Source of the DNA: Flavobacterium haoranii
Lineage (GTDB): Bacteria; Bacteroidota; Bacteroidia; Flavobacteriales; Flavobacteriaceae
DNA: 64,000 nucleotides
Assembly: GCF_009363055.1 (NCBI RefSeq)
Contig: NZ_CP045292.1
Span: 1,116,001-1,180,000, forward strand
Reading direction: 5' to 3'
Shown: piece after piece, positions 16,642-24,218 of the stretch
Layout: every line of letters begins with the position of its first letter
Position numbering within the stretch: position 1 is the stretch's first letter
The notes under the pieces: model-generated
What the model was told of the DNA's origin: nothing
Databases searched by the model: none
What the model saw: the letters and a program-made list of their open reading frames with translations, nothing else
Position numbers and translations under genes: made by a program

Positions 16642-17709
16642 ATGGAAAACAAAACTCTTAGTGATATTAAAATTAACTTAGTAGAACATTCTAAAATTAA
16701 TGATATAGATTTTGAAAACTTAAGTTTTGGAAATGTTTTTACTGATCATATGTTAGTTTGTGATTATACAAACGGAGAATGGAATACTCCTGAAATTAAA
16801 GCGTATGCTCCATTTACTATAGAACCATCGGCAAGAGTTTTTCATTACGGTCAAGCAATTTTTGAAGGAATGAAAGCTTATAAAGACGAGCAAGATGATG
16901 TGTGGCTTTTTAGACCCGATCAAAACTATGAGCGTTTTAATAAAAGTGCTGTTCGTTTAGCAATGCCTGAAGTTCCGCAAGACGTTTTTATTGATGGTTT
17001 AAAGAAATTACTTCAAATAGAAAAAGACTGGGTAAAACGTGGTAATGGAAAATCGTTATACATTCGCCCTTTTATGATTGCAACAAGCTCTGGAGTGATT
17101 GCATCGCCCTCTTTAAATTACAGATTCTGTATTATTTTATCGCCAGCAAAATCTTATTACTCTGGTGAAGTAAAAGTGGTAATTGCAGATCATTACAGTA
17201 GAGCCGCAAACGGAGGAATTGGTGCAGCTAAAGCAGCTGGAAACTATTCGGCGCAATTTTACCCAACAAAATTAGCTAACGAAAAAGGATTCCAACAAAT
17301 TATTTGGACGGACGATGCTACGCATACAAAACTAGAAGAAGCAGGAACTATGAATGTTTTCTTCCGTATTAACGATACGCTTTACACAGCGCCAACAAGT
17401 GAAAGAATTCTTGATGGTGTTACTCGTAAAAGTTTAATTGAATTAGCAAAAAGAGAAAATATAAATGTAGAAGTAAAATCGGTTTTAGTAGAAGAATTAA
17501 TTGCAGCTGCTAAAGATGGTTCGTTAAAAGAAATTTTTGGAGCTGGAACTGCTGCTGTTGTAAATCCAATTGCTGGTTTTGGTTACAAAGATGAATATTT
17601 TGAGTTACCAAAACTTGAAAAATCGTTTGCATTACATTTAAAAGAAAAATTGACTAATATTCAAACTAAAGTAGAACCCGACACTTTTGGTTGGACTGTT
17701 AAAATATAG
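16642..17709 (+). CDS. ilvE: Branched-chain amino acid aminotransferase
   Basis: A 355-residue fold-type IV PLP aminotransferase that interconverts leucine, isoleucine and valine with their 2-keto acids. Visible motifs: FHYGQAIFEGMKAY near residue 70, GGIGAAKAAGNYSAQ with the PLP lysine near residue 200, and the conserved EEAGTMNVFF and GAGTAAVVNPI. Length and motifs match the IlvE type II group. It is a single-gene unit with its own promoter and a terminator at 17742-17766. A branched-chain keto acid dehydrogenase E1 is encoded 12 kb away. Confidence 0.96.
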   Translation: MENKTLSDIKINLVEHSKINDIDFENLSFGNVFTDHMLVCDYTNGEWNTPEIKAYAPFTIEPSARVFHYGQAIFEGMKAYKDEQDDVWLFRPDQNYERFNKSAVRLAMPEVPQDVFIDGLKKLLQIEKDWVKRGNGKSLYIRPFMIATSSGVIASPSLNYRFCIILSPAKSYYSGEVKVVIADHYSRAANGGIGAAKAAGNYSAQFYPTKLANEKGFQQIIWTDDATHTKLEEAGTMNVFFRINDTLYTAPTSERILDGVTRKSLIELAKRENINVEVKSVLVEELIAAAKDGSLKEIFGAGTAAVVNPIAGFGYKDEYFELPKLEKSFALHLKEKLTNIQTKVEPDTFGWTVKI

Positions 17710-17741
17710 TTTACAGTACTTTGATTTAGAGTAAACAGATG

Positions 17742-17766
17742 AAAGGCTTCCAAATGGAAGCCTTTT
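17742..17766 (+). terminator. Terminator after ilvE
   Basis: Stem AAAGGCTTCC / GGAAGCCTTT with a short AAAT loop region and a following T run. Confidence 0.85.
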
Positions 17767-17808
17767 TTATTTTTATTAATAATGAATTAATATGTTAAAG
17801 AAATTTAG

Positions 17809-17816
17809 TATATTTG
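17809..17816 (+). promoter_or_regulatory. -7 box TATATTTG of the delta-60 repeat gene
   Basis: Exact TAnnTTTG match 47 bases before the ATG at 17864. Confidence 0.5.
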
Positions 17817-17863
17817 AGCCGTTAAATTAAAATTACCCTACCAAGTTAATTTAAAGTTTTATT

Positions 17864-19381
17864 ATGAAAAAATTATTACTTATTGGAGCTTTTATAAGTT
17901 CTATTTATTCCTATTCTCAAGATGGTTCATTGGATTTATCTTTTGGTACAAACGGTAAAGTTGTAACATCTATAAATAATGGATCTGATATAGCTTATTC
18001 AATAAAATTACAACAAGATGGTAAAATTATAGTAGCAGGTATGACTACTAGTAGCATTACTGGAAAAGATTTTGTTTGTATTAGGTATAATTCAAATGGT
18101 TCATTAGATTCAACATTTGCTAATGGGGGTATTTTTACTTATGATTTGCAAACAGGGAGTGATGATGTGGCTTATTCAGTAGATATACAATCAGATGGGA
18201 AAATTATTTTAGCTGGATATTCAGATGATGGGTCTAATAAAGTTGCAGCATTGGTAAGATTAACTAGCGATGGTATTTTAGATACTACATTTGGAAGTTC
18301 AGGAAAAGTTTTTACAGATTTTATAACAGGTCGTGCAGATGAAATTAAGGTTGTTAAAATTCATCAACTAACTGGGAATATTGTTGTAGGAGGAACGTCA
18401 TCTGTTACTTCAACTAATTCTCAGGCTGTCATTGTAAGATATAATTCTTCAGGTGCTTTGGATAATACTTTTAATTCAACAGGTAAAGTATTATTGCCAA
18501 ATGCATCAGGTAATGGTACTTATTATTATGTTATTGAAGACTTAGCAATAAAATCAAATGGCAAAATTTCTGCAGTGGGTTGGATAAACCAACAAGGTTT
18601 ATCATGGAGTGCTAATCACTATGGATGTAGATTAAATAGTAATGGTACTTTAGACACTTCTTTTTCGACGGATGGTGTTATCGTAACTAATGGAGGCTTT
18701 AACGGTGATGATAAATCATTTTCGATGATTTTAAATTCAGATGATAGCTTTTTATTTGCAGGTGGTGGTTATTTAACAGATTTGCAATATGATTTCTTTT
18801 TAGGCTTATATAACGCTACTGGTTCTACAGCTCAGGGTAAAGCATCATTTAATTTTGCTACATTAAATAAAGATATTATTTATGGTACAGGTGTTGATAG
18901 TGCAGGAAAGATTGTATTAGTAGGATCAAGTGTTGCTTCAGTTAGTAGTTCAACATTTGGCTTAGCTAGAGTAAATTCTGATTACACGGTGGATAGTTCA
19001 TTTGGGACTTCAGGTAAAGTAACAACTACTTTTGGAACTAATACAACTAATGAAGCTTTTGATATGGCAATTCAATCAGATGATAAAATTATTGCAGTTG
19101 GGTACACAGGTAATGATATAGCTATAGCTAGATACAATGGAAATGTTTTAAGTTCTGAAAGTTTCCAAAATGATAGAATTTCAGTTTTTCCTAACCCAAC
19201 AAGTCAAATTCTTTACGTAGAAAGTAATTTAGGTATAGAAGAAATAGAGATTTTCGATAGTTTAGGTAGAAGTATAAATAGTTATAAATTAGAAGGTAAT
19301 AAAATTGATGTTTCCTTTTTGAGTAATGGAATTTACTTTCTGAAAAGTAAAAATTATATTATAAAATTCATTAAAAATTAA
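17864..19381 (+). CDS. Secreted delta-60 repeat protein with T9SS sorting domain
   Basis: A 505-residue secreted protein. After a signal peptide (cleavage probably after YSYSQ) there are at least six tandem beta-propeller-like repeats of the delta-60 type, each with a phrase such as GSLDLSFGTNGKV, GSLDSTFANGG or YTVDSSFGTSGKV followed by QSDGKIILAG. The last 75 residues are a type A type IX secretion sorting domain (SVFPNPTSQILYVES, then FLSNGIYFLKSKN). It should be exported across the outer membrane and attached to the surface or released. The biological role is unknown. Confidence 0.85.
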   Translation: MKKLLLIGAFISSIYSYSQDGSLDLSFGTNGKVVTSINNGSDIAYSIKLQQDGKIIVAGMTTSSITGKDFVCIRYNSNGSLDSTFANGGIFTYDLQTGSDDVAYSVDIQSDGKIILAGYSDDGSNKVAALVRLTSDGILDTTFGSSGKVFTDFITGRADEIKVVKIHQLTGNIVVGGTSSVTSTNSQAVIVRYNSSGALDNTFNSTGKVLLPNASGNGTYYYVIEDLAIKSNGKISAVGWINQQGLSWSANHYGCRLNSNGTLDTSFSTDGVIVTNGGFNGDDKSFSMILNSDDSFLFAGGGYLTDLQYDFFLGLYNATGSTAQGKASFNFATLNKDIIYGTGVDSAGKIVLVGSSVASVSSSTFGLARVNSDYTVDSSFGTSGKVTTTFGTNTTNEAFDMAIQSDDKIIAVGYTGNDIAIARYNGNVLSSESFQNDRISVFPNPTSQILYVESNLGIEEIEIFDSLGRSINSYKLEGNKIDVSFLSNGIYFLKSKNYIIKFIKN

Positions 19382-19460
19382 CTTAATAAGTTTATCAACT
19401 TTACTTTCTAATAAATACTTAATAAACTATATAATAAATAAATTGTTAAGTTTATCTTTA

Positions 19461-19483
19461 GGTACAATTTTTTTAATTGTACC
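19461..19483 (+). terminator. Terminator after the delta-60 repeat gene
   Basis: Stem GGTACAATT / AATTGTACC around a T loop, followed by seven Ts. Confidence 0.8.
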
Positions 19484-19503
19484 TTTTTTTATTTATCCCG
19501 ATA

Positions 19504-19571
19504 GCGCGGATTTATAATCCGTGCCTCTAAAAAACAAAAAGCGCGGAAAAAATTTCCGCGCTTTTTGTTTT
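19504..19571. repeat. Two adjacent GCGCGG hairpins, the second a perfect terminator
   Basis: Hairpin one (19504-19524) is GCGCGGAT ... ATCCGTGC with one G-T pair. Hairpin two has a perfect 19-base stem (19531-19549 with 19553-19571) and a three-base loop, with A and T flanks on both strands. Locally GC-rich in an AT-rich region. Hairpin two probably terminates both the delta-60 gene and the converging pyrophosphohydrolase gene. The CCCGATAGCGCGGAT word resembles a dispersed intergenic repeat I recall from Flavobacteriaceae. Confidence 0.7.
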
Positions 19572-19582
19572 TAAAAACTATT

Positions 19583-19966
19583 TTACTTCAAAATCTCTTC
19601 AAAATTTGGTTTAAAGTAATTCGGTCCTTTCATTACTTTACCATCTTCGCGGTAAATAGGCTTTCCATCTTCGCCAAGTTTACTCATATTAGAACGTTGA
19701 ATTTCGTCAAAAACTTCTTCTATTTTATGTTGTAAGCCGTGTTCTAAAATTGTTCCACATAAAATATATAACATATCGCCCAGTGCATCTGCAATTTCAA
19801 CCAAATCATTATTTTGAACCGCTTCTAAATATTCTTCATTTTCTTCTTTCATTAAGTTAAAACGAAGTTCATTTTTTAAAGCGCCTAAATCGGCTTTCAT
19901 GTCTTCGCTAACGCCTAAACCATAGGTTTCGTGAAACAATCTTACAGCATTTAATTGTTTTTGCAT
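19583..19966 (-). CDS. MazG-like nucleotide pyrophosphohydrolase domain protein
   Basis: A 127-residue protein of the MazG/all-alpha NTP pyrophosphatase type. The metal-binding pattern is in LMKEENEEYLEAVQNN followed by EIADALGDMLYILCGT, giving the EExxE ... ExxD acidic set of this fold. The C-terminal KLGEDGKPIYREDGKVMKG is typical of a stand-alone clade in Bacteroidota. The frame runs ten codons further up to 19996, but MQKQLNAV is the better start by family length. Substrate unknown; house-cleaning of abnormal nucleotides is the usual role. Confidence 0.8.
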   Translation of the reverse strand: MQKQLNAVRLFHETYGLGVSEDMKADLGALKNELRFNLMKEENEEYLEAVQNNDLVEIADALGDMLYILCGTILEHGLQHKIEEVFDEIQRSNMSKLGEDGKPIYREDGKVMKGPNYFKPNFEEILK

Positions 19967-20015
19967 AATCGTAATAATTTTTACTAAAAATAACATTTAT
20001 ACAAACTTCAATAAT

Positions 20016-20023
20016 TACTTTTG
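20016..20023 (+). promoter_or_regulatory. -7 box TACTTTTG upstream of a small membrane protein gene
   Basis: Exact TAnnTTTG match 16 bases before the ATG at 20040. Confidence 0.55.
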
Positions 20024-20039
20024 TATAAAATTTATCAGC

Positions 20040-20228
20040 ATGTTTTCAACAGGTCAATTATATTTTGCCATATTTTTTGTAATCGTCTTCATTATTGCCA
20101 TGATTTTTGTTTACAAGAAAGATTTAAAAGAAATGAAAAATCAGTACAATAAAACGTATTTAATTTTAATTGGTTTTCTTTCTTTCATTGCTTTACTATT
20201 TGTTATAAAAATCTTTATAAAAGATTAA
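20040..20228 (+). CDS. Small two-segment membrane protein
   Basis: A 62-residue protein with two hydrophobic helices (about residues 6-24 and 40-58) separated by a basic loop (KKDLKEMKNQYNK). Its own promoter box and in-frame ATG support it. I cannot assign a function. A second promoter box follows immediately, so the downstream SRPBCC-like gene has its own start of transcription. Confidence 0.65.
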   Translation: MFSTGQLYFAIFFVIVFIIAMIFVYKKDLKEMKNQYNKTYLILIGFLSFIALLFVIKIFIKD

Positions 20229-20271
20229 AATAACTTTTTATTATATTTTTGAATTTTTTAAATAAAAAATG

Positions 20272-20279
20272 TATTTTTG
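20272..20279 (+). promoter_or_regulatory. -7 box TATTTTTG deciding the start of the SRPBCC-like gene
   Basis: Exact TAnnTTTG match. The TTG at 20277-20279, where the open frame could begin, is part of this box, so translation must begin later; the ATG at 20301 fits. Confidence 0.6.
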
Positions 20280-20300
20280 AGAGAAATCTCTTATGCCCCA

Positions 20301-21341
20301 ATGAAAATTGCAAAGTATTTATTTCTTCTATTACTCTTAATTTGCGTAGCCGCATTTGTATTTATAGCTACACAACCTAATAACTTTGCTTTTTCTAAAT
20401 CGTACACTATTTCAAACAACAAAGAACAGGTTTATGATTATGTGGCAGACGTTAAGAGTTGGCCCAATTGGTTTCTTGGTTTTAAAGAAACACAAACAAG
20501 TTTTAAAGCAGATAGTACTTCCGTTTTTTGGGAAAGATCGCCTTTAAACAAAATTTCAAAAAGTAATGTTCATGCTAAAGATTCTATTGATTTTGAAATT
20601 ACCTATGAAGATTTTGATGCTACAAGTCAAATTAAATTCTTGAATCAGAAAAAGGAACAAACCGAAATTGTTTGGAAACTTGAAGGCAAACTAAATTTTA
20701 AAGCTAAACTTTTAGCTTTTTTAAATGGCGGCGCTGAAAATATGTACGGTTCGCAAATTGAAAAATCGTTACAAAACATCAAAGAAAACTTAACTTCAAC
20801 TTTTAATCAGCATACCATTACAATTAATAGTTTTGTGACCAAACACGAAACAAATTACATTAGTATTAAAGATTCTATTACTTCAGCAAAAGTTGAATCT
20901 ACAATATTGAGCAATATCAACAGACTGAAAAGTTTTATAAAAGATAATGCATTACACACTAAAGCAGAACCGTTTACTATTTTCCACCAAATTACTAAAG
21001 ACAAAGCAGTAATTGAAACTTGTTTCCCAATTGAAGAAGAAGTAGTTACATCAAGTGAAACTTCTTTTACTTCAGGAAAATTAAACGAGTATTTTGCTTT
21101 AAAAGGTACATTAAAAGGAAATTGGACTTATAAAGACAAACTTTGGGCAGAAGCTAAAAAGTCGGTAGAAAAGAGTTCGTATAAAGAAAAATCTTCAATT
21201 CCTTATTTAGAAGTTTACAAAAATATTGATACTAAAACTCCAGCAAATTCGGTAACGGAACTTTATATTGCGGTTTCAAAACCTGTGATGGAGCAAGAAG
21301 AAAACGATAGTTTAAAAACTTCGACAGATTCGATACAATAA
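20301..21341 (+). CDS. Membrane-anchored SRPBCC (START-like) domain protein
   Basis: A 346-residue protein with an N-terminal membrane helix (MKIAKYLFLLLLLICVAAFV) and a START/polyketide-cyclase-like domain at residues about 30-165 (YTISNNKEQVYDYVADVKSW, then PNWFLGFKETQ), a pattern typical of SRPBCC proteins. The second half (from about 180) resembles a GyrI-like effector domain (EPFTIFHQITKDKAVIETCF, then PIEEEV). The likely role is binding of a small hydrophobic ligand. It is followed after seven bases by an esterase gene, probably one operon. Ligand unknown. Confidence 0.72.
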   Translation: MKIAKYLFLLLLLICVAAFVFIATQPNNFAFSKSYTISNNKEQVYDYVADVKSWPNWFLGFKETQTSFKADSTSVFWERSPLNKISKSNVHAKDSIDFEITYEDFDATSQIKFLNQKKEQTEIVWKLEGKLNFKAKLLAFLNGGAENMYGSQIEKSLQNIKENLTSTFNQHTITINSFVTKHETNYISIKDSITSAKVESTILSNINRLKSFIKDNALHTKAEPFTIFHQITKDKAVIETCFPIEEEVVTSSETSFTSGKLNEYFALKGTLKGNWTYKDKLWAEAKKSVEKSSYKEKSSIPYLEVYKNIDTKTPANSVTELYIAVSKPVMEQEENDSLKTSTDSIQ

Positions 21342-21348
21342 TAAAATA

Positions 21349-22155
21349 ATGAAAATTTTTCTCTATAGTTTATTAATTGGCTTTTTATTAAGTTGTTCTA
21401 ATATTTCACAACAAAACGATTCAATTCCACAGCATGATACTTTTATAATAAAATCTAATTTTGTTAATGAAGATAGAGTAATTAATGTTTGGAAACCAAT
21501 AAACTATAATAAAGACATTGATTCTTTACCTGTAATGTATATGGCTGATGGAGGAATTAAAGAAGACTTTCCACATATTGCAAATACATTATCAAAATTA
21601 ATTCAAGAAAAAAAAATCAAACCTTTACTTCTTGTTGGGATTGAAAACACGGAAAGAAGACGAGATTTAACTGGATTTACTGAAGTCGAAAAAGACAAAG
21701 AAGTTGCACCTATTGTGGGTGGTTCAGAAAATTTCAGAAAATTCATAAGAAACGAGCTTATACCTGAAATAAGTAAAAGGTACAGTACAACAAATGAGAA
21801 AAGCATTATAGGAGAATCTTTATCAGGTCTATTTGTGATGGAAACATTTTTTTTAACACCTGAACTATTTGATAATTACATTGCTTTTGACCCTTCGTTA
21901 TGGTGGAACAATCATTATTTGGTAAGAACTGCTAAAGATAATTTAAAAGATTTACCTAAAACTAAAAAACGTTTATGGTTTGCAGGTTCGAGTGCTACAG
22001 ACATATTTACTTACACACAAAAACTTCAAGAAATATTTAAAACAGAAGAAAATGCAAATTTGATTTGGAAATATTCCGATGAACCAAAAGAATCGCACAG
22101 TACTATCTTTAGGGCTACTAAAGAAAAAGCAATCATATGGACTTTGAGTCATTAA
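21349..22155 (+). CDS. Lipoprotein esterase, enterochelin-esterase-like alpha/beta hydrolase
   Basis: A 268-residue predicted lipoprotein (signal MKIFLYSLLIGFLLSC). The mature part is an esterase-D/enterochelin-esterase-like alpha/beta hydrolase: VMYMADGG for the oxyanion strand, IIGESLSGLFVMETFF with the nucleophile Ser in GESLSG, and a late SHSTIF where the catalytic His is expected. An Asp in AFDPSLWW lies in a conserved position. It acts on an unknown ester, probably in the periplasm. Same operon as the SRPBCC-like gene; a strong terminator follows at 22158-22188. Confidence 0.82.
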   Translation: MKIFLYSLLIGFLLSCSNISQQNDSIPQHDTFIIKSNFVNEDRVINVWKPINYNKDIDSLPVMYMADGGIKEDFPHIANTLSKLIQEKKIKPLLLVGIENTERRRDLTGFTEVEKDKEVAPIVGGSENFRKFIRNELIPEISKRYSTTNEKSIIGESLSGLFVMETFFLTPELFDNYIAFDPSLWWNNHYLVRTAKDNLKDLPKTKKRLWFAGSSATDIFTYTQKLQEIFKTEENANLIWKYSDEPKESHSTIFRATKEKAIIWTLSH

Positions 22156-22157
22156 AA

Positions 22158-22188
22158 AAAATGGCTGTTTAAAAAACAGCCATTTTTT
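22158..22188. terminator. Bidirectional terminator esterase / tcdA
   Basis: Stem AAATGGCTGTTT / AACAGCCATTT with A and T tracts between converging genes. Confidence 0.85.
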
Positions 22189-22202
22189 TATATATCCACT
22201 TA

Positions 22203-22928
22203 TCATTTTACTTTTCTTTCTATAATGTGCATTACCACAGTTTGAGCAGCATGTAAACCAAATAATGCGGGCATCCAACTGTTAGTCCCATAAAACGACT
22301 TTTTAAAGTTGGTTCCATCTGTCATTTTAACGCTATCATAATCTGGTCTTTCATCAGAATATACCACTTTTACACCGCCGCTAATTCCTTCTTTTTTCAA
22401 TCTTCTACGAACTTGTTTCGCTAACGGACAGTATTCGGTTTTACTAATGTCTCTAACTTTTACTTTTTCAGAAAGGAACTTCCCTCCTGCTCCCATATTA
22501 CTAATAATCTTAACTCGTTTGCGTTTTGCGGCAATAATTAAGTTTAATTTTGGTGTTAAACTATCGATACAATCTAAAACGTAATTATAGTCATCAGAAA
22601 TTAATTCAAAAGCACGCTCAGGCGATAAAAATTCTTCTAAACGAGTTAACTTTAGTTCTGGATTAATATCCATTAAACGATCTCCTACAATTTCTACCTT
22701 TGGTTTTCCTACAGTTGAATGTAATGCCGGTAACTGACGATTCACATTTGTAATATCGACCACATCGCCATCTACAATTGTCATTTTTCCTACACCTGCT
22801 CGAGCCAAAAACTCAGCAGCAAAACTTCCTACACCACCTAGACCTACAACCATAACATTTGCATTGGTTAGTTTTTCTAACCCTTCTGGTCTAAATAAAA
22901 GCTCTGCACGCTCTTGCCATTTTGCCAT
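22203..22928 (-). CDS. tcdA: tRNA threonylcarbamoyladenosine dehydratase
   Basis: A 241-residue E1-like (ThiF/MoeB superfamily) enzyme that cyclises t6A37 of tRNA to ct6A using ATP. Signs are the nucleotide loop VVGLGGVGSFAAEFLARAGV, DGDVVDITNVNRQ, then the TcdA signature SNMGAGGKFLSEKVKVRDIS and TEYCPLAKQVRRRLK. Length and motif order match TcdA (YgdL). It is the last gene of a minus-strand run with tatD and the DUF1684 gene. Confidence 0.95.
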   Translation of the reverse strand: MAKWQERAELLFRPEGLEKLTNANVMVVGLGGVGSFAAEFLARAGVGKMTIVDGDVVDITNVNRQLPALHSTVGKPKVEIVGDRLMDINPELKLTRLEEFLSPERAFELISDDYNYVLDCIDSLTPKLNLIIAAKRKRVKIISNMGAGGKFLSEKVKVRDISKTEYCPLAKQVRRRLKKEGISGGVKVVYSDERPDYDSVKMTDGTNFKKSFYGTNSWMPALFGLHAAQTVVMHIIERKVK

Positions 22929-22956
22929 ACCTAATTACCGTTTATTTATTTTTAGT

Positions 22957-23610
22957 TTATTTGTTTTGGTTAAAAACTTTTGCAAAGTTACCATGAACTT
23001 GTTTTTTTAGCAAATCTAAAGGCATTTCTTTTATAGAAGCCGCTTTTTCATAAACTTGCTCAATAGTTTCCTCTATAGTATCTGTTTCTAAAAAAAACAT
23101 ATCATTGGGTACAAATTTAAAAACCTTTTCTAAATCAGGATTTCGTAATAAGTATTTCCCAAATGATAAATAAAAATGGTTGTCTAGTAATGATTTGGCA
23201 ACTTGTTCGTTTTTAGAAAATCCGTGAATTATTATTGGGTTTTCGATATTCATTTCTTTCTTGATAGCAATAACTTCTTGGTAAGCTGCAACACAATGTA
23301 AAATAATAGGTTTAGTTGTTTTTTGTACCAATTCTAATTGTTGTTGAAAAACTTCAATTTGTTCATTTAAAGGAATTTCAATTCGCTTATCTAAACCACA
23401 TTCGCCTAAAGCTAAACAATTCGTTTCGTGTAACTTATTAGCAATAATATCTAAATCGCCAGACAATCGTTCTTGATTGAAATACCAAGGATGAATTCCA
23501 ATAGAATACTGCGGAATTGCACCGGAAAACTCCCAAGGATATTGGTTGACAACTTCCAAAATAGTTTCCTGATTTTTAAAACTATGTGTATGTAAATTAA
23601 TGTAATTCAA
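22957..23610 (-). CDS. TatD family metal-dependent hydrolase
   Basis: A 217-residue TatD-type amidohydrolase, somewhat shorter than E. coli TatD (260). Metal-binding features: NLHTHSF at the N-terminus, SIGIHPWYF, GECGLDKR, IILHCVAAY, IHGFSKN and FLETDTIEE, all in canonical order. The family has 3-5 prime exonuclease/DNase activity in DNA quality control. It abuts the DUF1684 gene with no spacer and is 28 bases upstream of tcdA, so co-transcription is probable. The first metal motif is HTH instead of DSH, common in the short Bacteroidota clade. Confidence 0.87.
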   Translation of the reverse strand: MNYINLHTHSFKNQETILEVVNQYPWEFSGAIPQYSIGIHPWYFNQERLSGDLDIIANKLHETNCLALGECGLDKRIEIPLNEQIEVFQQQLELVQKTTKPIILHCVAAYQEVIAIKKEMNIENPIIIHGFSKNEQVAKSLLDNHFYLSFGKYLLRNPDLEKVFKFVPNDMFFLETDTIEETIEQVYEKAASIKEMPLDLLKKQVHGNFAKVFNQNK

Positions 23611-24213
23611 TTAGTCGTGAAATTTTTTAACACCCGCTTCAATAGCAATATCTAAATCATTTTCTAAAGGAACAATAGGACAAGAATACTTGTAATTATA
23701 AGCACAATAAGGATTGTAGGCTTTATTAAAATTTACAATTACTTTATTTTCCGTTGGAATTCTCATGTCTAAATATCTTCCGCCAATGTAAGTTTCTTTG
23801 CCATTTGTAGTATCTGAAAAAGGTAAAAACAAATAATCTTTAAAGCCCGGTCTTTTGATGAGTTCTAAATTTTGATAGACATTTAAAACACACTTTTTAC
23901 CTTTTATTTCAAAATGAAGCGTTCCATACTTTTTATACAATGGAGTTCTACTAGTAGAAGTTTTCATGCCAAAAGGCTTTTCCTTTTTAGCTTTTACAAA
24001 AGTTGCTTCTACAATAAAATCATTTGAAATAGGATAAAAATCTAATGATTCAAAAGTCTTTAAATCTTCCGTTAATAATGGACTATGGAGAGAATCTTTG
24101 TATTCTTCGTTTAAATTTTCTTGATATTTTTTTGCTTCTTCCCATTCGCTAGTTTGAGAAAAACCAAAAAAAGAAATTGATATAAAATGTACTACTACAA
24201 TTAACTTCTTCAT
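23611..24213 (-). CDS. Secreted DUF1684 protein
   Basis: A 200-residue exported protein (signal MKKLIVVVHFISISFFGFSQ). The mature region matches DUF1684: YKDSLHSPLLTEDLKTFESL, FLPFSDTTNGKETYIGGRY and a late cysteine motif NPYCAYNYKYSCPIVP, which is the family signature. The function of DUF1684 is not established to my knowledge. It lies between tatD and a secreted endonuclease gene. Confidence 0.85.
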   Translation of the reverse strand: MKKLIVVVHFISISFFGFSQTSEWEEAKKYQENLNEEYKDSLHSPLLTEDLKTFESLDFYPISNDFIVEATFVKAKKEKPFGMKTSTSRTPLYKKYGTLHFEIKGKKCVLNVYQNLELIKRPGFKDYLFLPFSDTTNGKETYIGGRYLDMRIPTENKVIVNFNKAYNPYCAYNYKYSCPIVPLENDLDIAIEAGVKKFHD

Positions 24214-24218
24214 GAATT